A stretch of DNA of 32,683 bases, from the NCBI GenBank assembly GCA_937952135.1, contig CALFYL010000314.1:1-32683 (forward strand), written 5' to 3'. Source of the stretch: an uncultured Planctomycetia bacterium. Its GTDB lineage: Bacteria; Planctomycetota; UBA1135; GCA-002686595. Position numbers and translations under genes: made by a program. This document shows positions 8,303-16,575 of the stretch, piece after piece. Under the pieces are notes generated by a model, which saw only the letters and a list, made by a program, of their open reading frames with translations, was not told the origin of the DNA and made no database searches. Position 1 is the stretch's first letter. The number at the start of each line of letters is the position of its first letter.

Positions 8303-8809
8303 GTGCACACTCAATCGAACGATCGCAGGATCTTGCGTGTAGTCTCGATCTCGTCCGTCGTGGTCAGCGCGGCCGCGGAGGACGTATTGATCACCTACTC
8401 GCTGGGTTCGTGTATCGGCGTCACCGCGTGGGACGCGCGGCTGCGTCACGGCGGTTTGATCCACTGTCTGCTGCCATCTGCCAAGCAGGGCCACAGCGGC
8501 GACGCCCACAGCGACGCCAAGTACGTCGACACCGGAGTCGCGGCGTTGCTGCAAGCGCTCGCCGATCGCGGGAGCGCGCTGGGGGATCTTCAGCTCCGCA
8601 TCGCCGGCGGGGCCAATCCCCTCAAGAACGCGGCGGACTCCATGCGCATCGGAGAGCGCAACGTGGCCATGCTTCGAAAGCTCCTGTGGAAGAACGGATT
8701 GCTCATTGCGGCCGAGCGCATCGGCGGCGCCGAGCCACGAACCCTGTCTCTGGAGATCGGCTCCGGTCGAGTCTTCGTGAGAACGAACGACAACGAAGAG
8801 GAGATCTGA
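8303..8809 (+). CDS. cheD: chemoreceptor glutamine deamidase CheD
   Basis: CheD deamidates receptor glutamines and in several bacteria also binds CheC-type phosphatases. The GTG at 8303 gives 168 aa, the usual size, with LITYSLGSCIGV at the expected distance from the N terminus. A TTG ten codons in is a weaker alternative. The catalytic pair is present: Cys37 in LGSCIG and His54 in GGLIHCLLP, with the same 17-residue spacing as in the characterised Thermotoga enzyme. The IAGGANPLKNAADSMRIGERN stretch is also typical of the family. It lies eight bases after cheR and its last codons carry the ribosome site of cheY. Presence of CheX rather than CheC in the same unit makes a CheD-CheX relationship an open question. 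Confidence 0.93.
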   Translation: MHTQSNDRRILRVVSISSVVVSAAAEDVLITYSLGSCIGVTAWDARLRHGGLIHCLLPSAKQGHSGDAHSDAKYVDTGVAALLQALADRGSALGDLQLRIAGGANPLKNAADSMRIGERNVAMLRKLLWKNGLLIAAERIGGAEPRTLSLEIGSGRVFVRTNDNEEEI

Positions 8810-8810
8810 A

Positions 8811-9197
8811 GTGTCCCAGCGATTTTTGGTGGTCGACGATTCGCGGACCGTCCGGATCCAGATCCGGAGGACACTGCAGATGGCTGGCTACGACACCGAC
8901 GGAGTCGTGGAAGCAGCCAATGGCATCGAAGCGCTCGCCGCACTCGGCGTCGGGCGATTCGACGCGCTGCTGACGGACATCCACATGCCGGCCATGGACG
9001 GAGTCGAACTGGTCCGGCGCGTGCGCGCGCATCCGCCGCTGGCGGGGCTGCCGATCCTGGTGATTTCCTCGGAAAGCACCGAAGAGCGCCGATCGCAGTT
9101 GCGTTCCTTGGGCGCCGATTCCGTCCTTGCCAAGCCCTTCACTCCCGAGAGCATCAAAGCGGTGCTCGCCGATCTCCTGGCCCCTCGCACCCCATGA
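8811..9197 (+). CDS. cheY: chemotaxis response regulator CheY
   Basis: This is a single receiver domain of 128 aa that carries the CheA signal to the flagellar or other motor. It has the acidic pair in LVVDDSRTVR, the phospho-acceptor Asp56 in LLTDIHMPAMDG, the switch region VISSEST and the conserved lysine in LAKPF. The start is GTG one base after the cheD stop, supported by the clearest ribosome site of the region, GAGGAG seven bases upstream. Its stop overlaps the cheX ATG by four bases (ATGA), so the two are translationally coupled. Confidence 0.94.
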   Translation: MSQRFLVVDDSRTVRIQIRRTLQMAGYDTDGVVEAANGIEALAALGVGRFDALLTDIHMPAMDGVELVRRVRAHPPLAGLPILVISSESTEERRSQLRSLGADSVLAKPFTPESIKAVLADLLAPRTP

Positions 9198-9634
9198 GCG
9201 ACATCCAAGAAACTCTCGAGCGTTTGACGATCGAAACCCTCGAACGCCACGCCTTCATGTTCGCCGAAAGCAGGCTGACGCCGCCCGAGGACGTGCTCTG
9301 GCGCGCCCAGTTGAAGTTCCAAGGCTGGAGCAAGGGCAGCATCACGATCCGGTGCACGCAGGGATTCTCGGACATGATGTGCGACGAGTTGCTCGGCTTC
9401 GACGGCGGCTCGGCGGACGGCGATCTCACCCGGGACGTGCTGCTCGAGTTCGTCAACGTGCTCGCCGGCCGGTTGCTCTCCGAGCTCTCGCCGGACGGCC
9501 GCTCGGTCATGCTCGAGTCGCCTCGCCTGCTCGACGCTGAGGTGGATACGCCCAACGTCGAGCGCCACAGCGTGGCGTTCGACGTCGACGGCCACGCCGG
9601 CGAGGTCGTGCTGGAGCTCCACAACGCGCCCTGA
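9194..9634 (+). CDS. cheX: CheX-like chemotaxis phosphatase
   Basis: This 146-aa protein matches the CheC/CheX/FliY phosphatase fold by length and by its E-x2-N signature at Glu85-Asn88 in LLEFVNVLAG, the motif that places water for CheY-P hydrolysis in that family. Only one such motif is visible, as in single-site members, whereas CheC usually has two. The N terminus (LERHAFMFAES) is typical of the short CheX-like proteins often found beside CheB. It overlaps cheY by four bases and cheB by one (TGATG), which strongly suggests it acts on this CheY. No CheZ is encoded in the window. Assignment rests on motif and context. Confidence 0.8.
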   Translation: MSDIQETLERLTIETLERHAFMFAESRLTPPEDVLWRAQLKFQGWSKGSITIRCTQGFSDMMCDELLGFDGGSADGDLTRDVLLEFVNVLAGRLLSELSPDGRSVMLESPRLLDAEVDTPNVERHSVAFDVDGHAGEVVLELHNAP

Positions 9635-10686
9635 TGAGCAGGCCCGGTCCCATTCGCGTTCTGATCGTCGATGACTCGGCGACGGTGCGACAGGTCTTCC
9701 GAAGTCATCTCGAGGCTGCGCCGGACATCGAGGTCGTCGGTTGCGCGCCCGACCCGTACGTGGCGCGCGACCTGATCGTGGAGCACGAGCCGGACGTGCT
9801 GACCCTGGATCTCGAGATGCCGCGCATGGACGGCATCTCGTTTCTGCAGAAGCTGATGGCGGCGCATCCAATGCCCGTGGTCATCGTGTCGTCGCTGACG
9901 CCCGCGAGTGGGCCGGTCGCGATCGACGCGCTTCGCGCCGGGGCCGTGGAAGTGCTGTTCAAAGGCCGGGAAGCGCACAGCGGCGGAAGCGTGGCCGAGG
10001 AGCTCGTCCGCGCCGTGCGCACGGCCGCGCGGGCGAAGGTCGCGCCGCGGGTCGAAGCGACCAAGCTCGACGCCCCGCCGCGCGCCGTGCTCGCGCGCAC
10101 CACCAACAAGCTGGTCGCCCTGGGCAGCTCCACGGGCGGAACACAGGCTTTGGAGCGCGTCTTGTCCGCGCTCCCAGCCGAGTCGCCCGGCGTGGTCATC
10201 GTTCAGCACATGCCCGGACAGTTCACGCGCTCGTTCGCCGCGCGCCTGAACTCGATCTGCTCGATCGAGGTCAAAGAGGCGCAGGACGGCGACGCCGTGC
10301 TTCCCGGGAGAGCGCTGCTCGCCCCAGGCAATTTTCACATGCAGGTGCGCGCTTCCGGCGCGCGGCGCGTGGTCAGCATCGTCGATGGACCCAGGGTGGG
10401 CCGGCACAGGCCCTCGGTCGACGTGCTGTTCGACTCGGTCGCGTCGGTCGCCGGCGCCAACGCCATCGGCGTGTTGATGACGGGCATGGGAGCGGACGGC
10501 GCCAAGGGCCTGAAGGCGATGCGCGACGCCGGCGCGTGGACGATCGCGCAGGACGAGTCGAGCTGCGTCGTGTTCGGCATGCCGAGGGTGGCCATCGAGC
10601 TGGGCGCGGCCTGCGAGGTCGCGCCGTTGGATCGAATCGCCCAGCGATTGCTCGAGCGGGCCGCCATCGCCCGCGGCGCCGCGTAG
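9634..10686 (+). CDS. cheB: receptor methylesterase/deamidase CheB
   Basis: CheB removes receptor methyl groups when phosphorylated by CheA. The 350-aa protein has the standard layout. The receiver domain (about 7-125) has Asp59 in LTLDLEMPRMDG. A linker leads to the esterase domain, whose catalytic triad is intact: Ser166 in ALGSSTGGTQAL, His192 in VQHMPGQFT and Asp288 in MTGMGADGAKG. The first receiver motif IVDDSATVRQ is normal. It is the last gene of the cheR-cheB unit and overlaps cheX by one base. It converges on the sirtuin gene with a 24-base gap that shows no clear terminator. Confidence 0.96.
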   Translation: MSRPGPIRVLIVDDSATVRQVFRSHLEAAPDIEVVGCAPDPYVARDLIVEHEPDVLTLDLEMPRMDGISFLQKLMAAHPMPVVIVSSLTPASGPVAIDALRAGAVEVLFKGREAHSGGSVAEELVRAVRTAARAKVAPRVEATKLDAPPRAVLARTTNKLVALGSSTGGTQALERVLSALPAESPGVVIVQHMPGQFTRSFAARLNSICSIEVKEAQDGDAVLPGRALLAPGNFHMQVRASGARRVVSIVDGPRVGRHRPSVDVLFDSVASVAGANAIGVLMTGMGADGAKGLKAMRDAGAWTIAQDESSCVVFGMPRVAIELGAACEVAPLDRIAQRLLERAAIARGAA

Positions 10687-10710
10687 CGACGCGGCCCCGC
10701 GCCGCAGCGC

Positions 10711-11457
10711 TCAGATCTCCAGCTGCGACGCGAGCTCGTGGACGAGCGCCGGCACGGCGGTCGCCGCGCGGCCCGGGCGAAAATGGTCGAAGGCGGACAA
10801 GTTGTCGGGCGCGTCGAGGCTCTGCACCCAGGTGGCGGCGCCGAGTTGGCGCGCGGCCTGCAAGTAACCGGCGGCGGGCCAGACCTGGCCGCTGGTGCCG
10901 AGGGCGAGGAAGTGCGTGCACTCGAGGAGCGACAGCTCGATCGCGTCGAGGTGGTAGGGGATTTCGCCGAACCAGACGATGTCGGGACGCAGCGCGGCGT
11001 GACCGCAGGCCTCGCAGGGCAGCAAGCGCTCGGGGTCGACGCGGACGAGATCGTGCAGCCGGTGCTCGCACTGTTCGCAGCGAAGGACGCGCAACTCGCC
11101 GTGCATGTGGATCGGCGACGAACCCGCGCGCTCGTGCAGGTCGTCGACGTTCTGTGTCACGAGCGTGAAACCCATCCCCGCGGCTTTCAGCCCGCGCTCG
11201 AGCTCGACGAGCGCAAAGTGCGCGGCATTGGGGGCGACGGTCGCCAGTTGCGCGCGCCGCTGCTGATAGAAACGCCACACCCGTGCGCGGTCGCGGCGCC
11301 AGGCTTCGGGCGTCGCCACGTCCTCGGGTCGGTGGCCCTCCCAGAGCCCGCCCGTGTCTCGAAAGGTCCGCACGCCGGAGTCGGCCGAGATGCCCGCGCC
11401 GGTCAGCACCATCACGTGGACCTTCGCCGCGGCGCCTCGAGGTGTTCGTTTGTCCAT
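10711..11457 (-). CDS. cobB: NAD-dependent protein deacylase, CobB/SIRT5-type sirtuin
   Basis: Sirtuins remove acyl groups from lysines using NAD. The 248-aa protein has the NAD-binding TGAGISADSGVRTFRD (from residue 19), TQNVDDLHERAG, the catalytic His119 in HMHGEL, four zinc cysteines (127, 130, 148, 151), and RPDIVWFGEIP. Tyr64 and Arg67 in FYQQRR match the Y-x-x-R pair that binds the carboxylate of succinyl- or malonyl-lysine in SIRT5 and E. coli CobB, so desuccinylase activity is likely. It reads closely like E. coli CobB throughout. It stands alone: convergent with cheB and divergent from the radical SAM gene, with a 110-bp shared promoter region. Whether it acts on chemotaxis proteins is unknown. 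Confidence 0.95.
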   Translation of the reverse strand: MDKRTPRGAAAKVHVMVLTGAGISADSGVRTFRDTGGLWEGHRPEDVATPEAWRRDRARVWRFYQQRRAQLATVAPNAAHFALVELERGLKAAGMGFTLVTQNVDDLHERAGSSPIHMHGELRVLRCEQCEHRLHDLVRVDPERLLPCEACGHAALRPDIVWFGEIPYHLDAIELSLLECTHFLALGTSGQVWPAAGYLQAARQLGAATWVQSLDAPDNLSAFDHFRPGRAATAVPALVHELASQLEI

Positions 11458-11567
11458 CGTGTCGCCGTCGCCGCGCGCGTCGGGCCGTATGCTAGTGCCA
11501 CGCTCCGCGCGCGTCGCCCCACGCGCCCAGACCCGCTGGGCGCGCCGCTTACCCCGAGACCTTCACC

Positions 11568-13067
11568 ATGGCCCGAGTCGCGTTCGTCCTGACCACCTGC
11601 CACGAGTTCGAGGGCGTCAAGGTGCTCTCCAGCCTGCTGAAGAAGCACGGCCACGTGTGCGACGCCTTCATCACGAGCGAGGAGAAGGACTACTACCGCG
11701 CGGTCCTGGACTTCAAACCGGACGTGATCGGCATCTACGCCACGACGGGCCAGCACGAGTGGCCCTATCCGTACATCCGCCGCTGGAAGAAGGAGCTCAA
11801 GCACCTCAAGGTCGTGATGGGCGGGCCGCACCCGAGCCACGACCTCGAGCCGCTCTCGCACGCCGATGTGATCGACGCGACGACCAAGGGCGAGGCCGAG
11901 TACGCGATGCTCGAGCTGATCGAAGCGTGGGAGGCCAGCCGGCCGATCGACTTCATCCCGAACGTCGCGTTCCTCGGCTCGGACGGCACGCCGATCCAGA
12001 ACCCGATCCGGCCGGTGATCCAGGACCTCGACGAGCTGCCCTTCCCCGACGTCGACCTGTTCTACAAGTACCCGTTCCTGCGCTCCAAGCGCGTGATGCA
12101 GGTCCACGCCAGCCGCGGCTGCCAGAACTCGTGCACGTACTGCTCGGTCGGCACGATGAAGAAGGACTGGGTCAGCGGGAAGAAGGGCGAGAAGTTCAAC
12201 CGCACCAAGTCGGTCGACTACCTGTGCGAGGAGATGAACGACATCCTCGCGCGCTACCCCGGGTTCCGGATGGTGAACTTCGGCGATGCGGCGCTGAACA
12301 TGTACTCGGGCTGGCTGCAGGAGTTCGCGGAGAAGTGGCCCAAGCGCGTGGGCCTGCCGTTCGCCTGCAACATCAACATCAACTACCTCGACGAGGACGA
12401 CATCATCGCGCTCAAGCGCGCCGGCTGCGTGAGCGTGCAGTTCGGACTCGAGTCGGGCTCCGAGGACGTGCGGCTCAAGATCTACAAGAAGGGCTACACC
12501 GACGACGTGGTGTTCGGCATCCCGCCGCTGCTGCGCAAGCACAAGCTCTCGTTCCGCACGAACAACATCATGGGCTCGCCCGCGGAGACGCTCGACGACA
12601 TGTTCGAGACCGTGCGCGTCAACAAGAAGATCAAGCCGCAGGGCTGCACCGTGCTCATCTACCGCTCGTTCCGCTCGACCGCGCTCGGGCAGCAGGACTA
12701 CGAGCTCCACCGTCTCGACGAGTCGAAGGACATCGGACCCTCGATCCAGCACGACTCGAACATCATCCGCGACGACGTCCACGAGGTCGTCAATCTCCAG
12801 AAGCTGTTCAACGTCGCTGTGTATGTGCCCGGCGGCATCCCGCTCGTGCGCCAGCTCATCAAGCTGCCGCGCAACCGCGTCTTCGAGGTCACGCAGCTCT
12901 CGTTCCTGTGGTACCAGCACGCCGTCGTGTCGGGCTACGGCATGCTCGACGACTTCCTCCTGGGCCTGAAGAACGTCAAGCAGATCTTCCAGCCCACGCG
13001 CCGCCGCGTCCCCGAGCGCGTCACCCTCGCCGATCACATGGACACGACGCGCGAGCTGACCGTCTGA
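11568..13067 (+). CDS. B12-binding-domain radical SAM protein of unknown substrate
   Basis: The 499-aa protein has the layout of cobalamin-binding radical SAM enzymes. An N-terminal Rossmann-like domain (about 1-140: ARVAFVLTT, FKPDVIGIY, VVMGGPHPSH) precedes a radical SAM barrel with the iron-sulfur motif C-x3-C-x2-C at Cys185, Cys189 and Cys192, after HASRG. Further family motifs are FGDAAL, VQFGLESGSE and a C-terminal extension of about 170 residues. Members of this broad family methylate or rearrange natural products, lipids or cofactors; nothing here identifies the substrate. Codon choice is strikingly uniform (AAG for lysine, GAC for aspartate nearly throughout), which may mean high expression. 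It stands as a single gene between divergent and convergent neighbours. Confidence 0.88.
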   Translation: MARVAFVLTTCHEFEGVKVLSSLLKKHGHVCDAFITSEEKDYYRAVLDFKPDVIGIYATTGQHEWPYPYIRRWKKELKHLKVVMGGPHPSHDLEPLSHADVIDATTKGEAEYAMLELIEAWEASRPIDFIPNVAFLGSDGTPIQNPIRPVIQDLDELPFPDVDLFYKYPFLRSKRVMQVHASRGCQNSCTYCSVGTMKKDWVSGKKGEKFNRTKSVDYLCEEMNDILARYPGFRMVNFGDAALNMYSGWLQEFAEKWPKRVGLPFACNININYLDEDDIIALKRAGCVSVQFGLESGSEDVRLKIYKKGYTDDVVFGIPPLLRKHKLSFRTNNIMGSPAETLDDMFETVRVNKKIKPQGCTVLIYRSFRSTALGQQDYELHRLDESKDIGPSIQHDSNIIRDDVHEVVNLQKLFNVAVYVPGGIPLVRQLIKLPRNRVFEVTQLSFLWYQHAVVSGYGMLDDFLLGLKNVKQIFQPTRRRVPERVTLADHMDTTRELTV

Positions 13068-13083
13068 ACGCCCGCGGCGCGGC

Positions 13084-14283
13084 TCAAACGCGCCAGAAAC
13101 CCGTGACCATCATCCCGGGGCGGTGCTCGCCGACCAGGAAGGCGTCGATCTCCTCGGCGCGGCGGTCGCCGTCTTCTTCGCCGAGCTCGATCACGCTGCG
13201 GATGTAGTGCGGCTCGAACATGACCATCGAGAGCGACTCGGGGCTCTTGGTGTCCTTCGTGCCGGTGCCGCGCATGAGGAACTTGAACGGCTGCGGGAGG
13301 CGCGGCTCGAACTGGCCGGCGAGCGTCGAGAGGTTGCGCGAGGGGCGCAGCAGCATCAGGCGCACCGGTCGCAAGCCCATGCGCTGCTCCATCGGCGCCG
13401 AGTCGATGAGCCGGTTGATGCGGTCGAGGTTCATCGCGTCCTGGTCGAGCAGGTCGAGGAACACCGCGTTGAACATCAAGCCGACCACCTGCGCCGGCGG
13501 CGGGTAGCCGTTGGTGGCGGGGAGGCTCGCGTCGACGGTCGTGCGTTCGTAGCGCGTCGAGATCGCGAGGATGCGTTCCGCGCCGAGGTGCAGCGCGGGC
13601 GAGAGCGGCGCGGTGAGCCCGACGCCGCCGTCGCCGTGCCAGCTCTCGCCGACTTTGACGGCCGGGAAGAACAGCGGCAGCGCCGCCGAGGCCATCACGT
13701 GGTCGATCGTGAGCGGCGCCTCGATGCTGATGCGGTGCGGCCGCGTCCACATCGGCGCGCCGTTCGACTGCACGTGCGTCACCGAGCGCCCGGTGGCGTA
13801 GTCGGTCGTCGTGACGGCCACGGCGTGCAGCGCGCGCCGGCGCAGGTTCTCCGCGATGCCGGGCAGCGCGCCGTCCGCGCATTGCAGCGTCTCGTTCAAG
13901 AATTCGCGCAGCGGAGTGGTGTCGACCATGCCGCGCGGCTGCGGCGTGAGGTGCTTGCCGCCGCTGATCAGGCGCAGGCCCCAGCGGCTCGCGATGCGCA
14001 GCAGCGAAGCCGAGTCGCTGCGGAACACGCGGTCGGTGGTGAGCGAGAGCCAGTGCTCGCGCATGCGCTCGAGCTTCTGCGCGAACTCGCCCTGGTCGCT
14101 CGCGAGGTAGGCCGTGTTGATCGCACCCGCGGACACGCCGGTGAGGATCGGCGTGGCGAGGCGCGGGTGCCGGCGCGCGATGCTGCGCAGCACTCCGACT
14201 TGGTAGGCCGAGCGCGCGCCGCCGCCGCCCATCACGAGCGCCAAATGGTCCGAACTGTCGTGCACGCTGGAGAATGTCGCCAT
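13084..14283 (-). CDS. patatin-like phospholipase
   Basis: This 399-aa protein is probably an acyl hydrolase acting on lipids by a Ser-Asp dyad. The oxyanion loop is GGGGARSAYQVGVL (19-32), with serine where many members have glycine or alanine. The nucleophile is Ser51 in GVSAGAIN, and the aspartate is Asp218 in HGDGGVG. ASAALPLFFPAV before the DGG motif is also typical. No signal peptide or membrane helix is seen, so it is probably cytoplasmic or peripheral. It converges on the radical SAM gene (16-base gap) and is divergent from the membrane protein gene (61-base gap). Confidence 0.92.
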   Translation of the reverse strand: MATFSSVHDSSDHLALVMGGGGARSAYQVGVLRSIARRHPRLATPILTGVSAGAINTAYLASDQGEFAQKLERMREHWLSLTTDRVFRSDSASLLRIASRWGLRLISGGKHLTPQPRGMVDTTPLREFLNETLQCADGALPGIAENLRRRALHAVAVTTTDYATGRSVTHVQSNGAPMWTRPHRISIEAPLTIDHVMASAALPLFFPAVKVGESWHGDGGVGLTAPLSPALHLGAERILAISTRYERTTVDASLPATNGYPPPAQVVGLMFNAVFLDLLDQDAMNLDRINRLIDSAPMEQRMGLRPVRLMLLRPSRNLSTLAGQFEPRLPQPFKFLMRGTGTKDTKSPESLSMVMFEPHYIRSVIELGEEDGDRRAEEIDAFLVGEHRPGMMVTGFWRV

Positions 14284-14344
14284 CCCGAGCGCCGGAGTAA
14301 AGCACGGCCAGACGCCGCGCGAAGGTTGCTACCCTCACGGCGCC

Positions 14345-15229
14345 ATGGATCCCGTCACGAGACCCGCGCTGTTCGTCCTGCTCGTGATGCTCGTCCCCGC
14401 GGCTCTCGCGGGCGTCGGGCTGCTCGTCGGCGCGCTCGTGCGAGCCGGCAAGCCGCTCGCGGGGGGCGGAGCGTTCGTTCTCGGCGTCGCCTACCTCGTG
14501 GGGCATTTCTTCGCGCTGCCGGCGCCGCCCAAGTTTCCGCCGGCCGCGTCCAACGACGCTCTGTTTTGGGCAGGCGCCGTCGCGGCCGTGGCCGGCATGT
14601 TGATCGGCGGCCGCGAGCGCTTCAAAGGCTTCAGCGCGTTGATCGTGGCCGGCGCCGCCTGTCTAGCGACCTCTTACGTGTTGCGGCGCGTTGTCGGCCG
14701 CATGAGCGGCTCGGAACAGGTGGAGCTGTTCGGCGCGGTCGCGCTGGCATCGGCGCTGTCGTTCCTCGGCGCCGAGCGAACCGCCGAAAGAAACAGCGGC
14801 ACGACGTCGCCGTTCCTGCTTTGGATCGTCGCCACGGCGTTGGCGCTCGCTAACGCACTCTCGGGAACTGCGAGTTATGCGAGCTACGCGGCCGTTCTCG
14901 CCGCCCTGCTCGGCGCGGCGATCGTCGTCGCGTTCATCCGACGCAACGTGGACTATTCGCGCGGCGCGAGCGCCGTGGTCGTTGTTCACGTGGCGGTGCT
15001 GTGCGCCGTGGGCGTGCACTTGGCGGAACTGCCCAAAGCGGCTGCTCTGCTGCTTATGGTTGCGCCTGCGGCGTCCGCGCTGATCGGCGAGGGCCGTGCG
15101 AAGGCGTGGGGGAGCAAGAAGACGCTGCTCGTCCGCGCGGTGCTCGTCGCGCTTCCGGCTGTCGCCGCCGTCGCGATCTCCGCCTACGAGCAGGCGCAGC
15201 GCACCAGCAGCAGCCCCTACGGGTACTGA
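14345..15229 (+). CDS. polytopic membrane protein of unknown function
   Basis: I do not recognise the 294-aa protein. It is mostly hydrophobic and alanine-rich with about eight to ten predicted membrane helices, the first at about 8-30. There are short charged loops (GGRERFKG, RRNVDYSRG, EGRAKAWGSKK) and a short polar C terminus. No signal peptide is separable from the first helix, and no catalytic or transport motif is visible. It is a single gene, divergent from the patatin gene and convergent with the hydrolase gene, 30 bases away. The ATG at 14345 is the only reasonable start. Confidence 0.7.
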   Translation: MDPVTRPALFVLLVMLVPAALAGVGLLVGALVRAGKPLAGGGAFVLGVAYLVGHFFALPAPPKFPPAASNDALFWAGAVAAVAGMLIGGRERFKGFSALIVAGAACLATSYVLRRVVGRMSGSEQVELFGAVALASALSFLGAERTAERNSGTTSPFLLWIVATALALANALSGTASYASYAAVLAALLGAAIVVAFIRRNVDYSRGASAVVVVHVAVLCAVGVHLAELPKAAALLLMVAPAASALIGEGRAKAWGSKKTLLVRAVLVALPAVAAVAISAYEQAQRTSSSPYGY

Positions 15230-15259
15230 GCGAGCTCGCGCGCACAGATTCTCAGGCGC

Positions 15260-16534
15260 TCACTCGCGCAGCACGACGCGCGCGCTGAAGGTCAGCGCCG
15301 GATCGTTGCGCAAAGCCGTTCGCGCCAAAACGCCCAGGTTGCGCGTCAAAACCCCACGAAACACCTCGGCGCCGTTGAGCTCGACCGCGAGCTCCTTGTC
15401 GAGATCGAGCAGCGCGTCGTCGAGCAACACGCTCAGCCCCGTCGCGTCGGCGTCGCAGCTCACGCGCACCTTGTTTTGGGCCGCGTCGAGCTCCGCTTCG
15501 ACGAGCGCGCCTTTGCGCGGCGCGTCCCACCACAGCCAGTAGAAGTGCCGCTTCCACTCGAGCACCGGCTGCCACACGACCTTCGCGGGCCGCGCGTTGC
15601 GGCGCTTGTCCTCGAGCTTCTCGAGCAGCGCCTTCATTCCGCCGGGCGGCAGATCGTGGCCGCGCCGCGGGACTTCCCAGTACTCGAAGTCGAAGCCGCC
15701 GAAGCGCGCGCGAGCCTCCTCGAGCTTCTTCACCGCGAGGCGGTTCGCGTCGGGCGGAACGTTGCGGTCGTCGTCGCTCTGGTAGATGCGGATGGCGAGG
15801 TTGCGAAGGTTCGGGATCACGCCCCAGTCGATGTCGGTCGCGACGCCGTCCGCTCCGAGGATCGGCGTCGGCGCGCCCGCCGAGGGTGCGAGTCCCGCGA
15901 GCGCGTCGGCGTGCCGCGCGCCGATCACCCACGACCCGTAGCCGCCCATCGAATGCCCCGCGAGGTACACGCGGTCGCGCTCGAGCTTCCACGTGCGCAC
16001 CGCCGCTTCGATGAGATCGACGACGAATTCTTCGCTGCCCGAATCCGTCCAGCCGCGCTCGGTCTTCTCGAGCACTTCGGGGTACAGCGCGAGCAAGTCG
16101 AGCTCGCGCGCGGCCGAGTCGAGCGCACTGTGGGAGGTCCACGCGTCGCCCGAGCCCGCGCCGCCGCCGTGCATGCCGATCAAGAGCCCTTTCGGCTTCT
16201 TCGTCGCGCCTCCGACGATGTACAGGCCGCGGCCCTTCGTGCCCTTCTTGTCCTCGGGCCAGAACCAGTGCTTTCCCGAGTCCTTTTCGAGCTGCGGACC
16301 GGCGCCGGCGGCGAGCTTCGCGAGCTTGGCGCGCCAGCTCTTCTCTTGCGCCGCGTCCAGCTCGACGGTCGCGAGCTCCGCGAAGAGCTTCTGCTGCTCG
16401 GCGAGCTCGTCGGCCTTGCGCGCGTCGAGTGCGAACACGCGCTGGACCTTGGCGTCGAGTTCCTTGGCCGTCGCCGTGGGCGCCGCGGACTGCCCGAGGG
16501 CGGCGAGCACGATCAATGCAGCAGTCGGAAGCAT
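15260..16534 (-). CDS. secreted alpha/beta hydrolase, esterase or depolymerase-like
   Basis: The 424-aa protein begins with a likely signal peptide (LPTAALIVLAALGQSAA) and should act outside the cytoplasm. A charged helical stretch (about 25-85) precedes the hydrolase domain. That domain has the oxyanion motif MHGGGAG (121-127), the nucleophile Ser195 in AGHSMGGYG, an acid in QSDDDRNVPP (254-256) and His293 in RRGHDLP. This fits polyhydroxybutyrate-depolymerase- or feruloyl-esterase-like hydrolases; the substrate cannot be told. The last 100 residues form a separate beta-rich domain. It is divergent from hisS with only 41 bases between starts. Confidence 0.87.
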   Translation of the reverse strand: MLPTAALIVLAALGQSAAPTATAKELDAKVQRVFALDARKADELAEQQKLFAELATVELDAAQEKSWRAKLAKLAAGAGPQLEKDSGKHWFWPEDKKGTKGRGLYIVGGATKKPKGLLIGMHGGGAGSGDAWTSHSALDSAARELDLLALYPEVLEKTERGWTDSGSEEFVVDLIEAAVRTWKLERDRVYLAGHSMGGYGSWVIGARHADALAGLAPSAGAPTPILGADGVATDIDWGVIPNLRNLAIRIYQSDDDRNVPPDANRLAVKKLEEARARFGGFDFEYWEVPRRGHDLPPGGMKALLEKLEDKRRNARPAKVVWQPVLEWKRHFYWLWWDAPRKGALVEAELDAAQNKVRVSCDADATGLSVLLDDALLDLDKELAVELNGAEVFRGVLTRNLGVLARTALRNDPALTFSARVVLRE

Positions 16535-16575
16535 GGCTCTCCTCTCGAGTGTGCGCCCCTCGTACGCTAGCAGGC

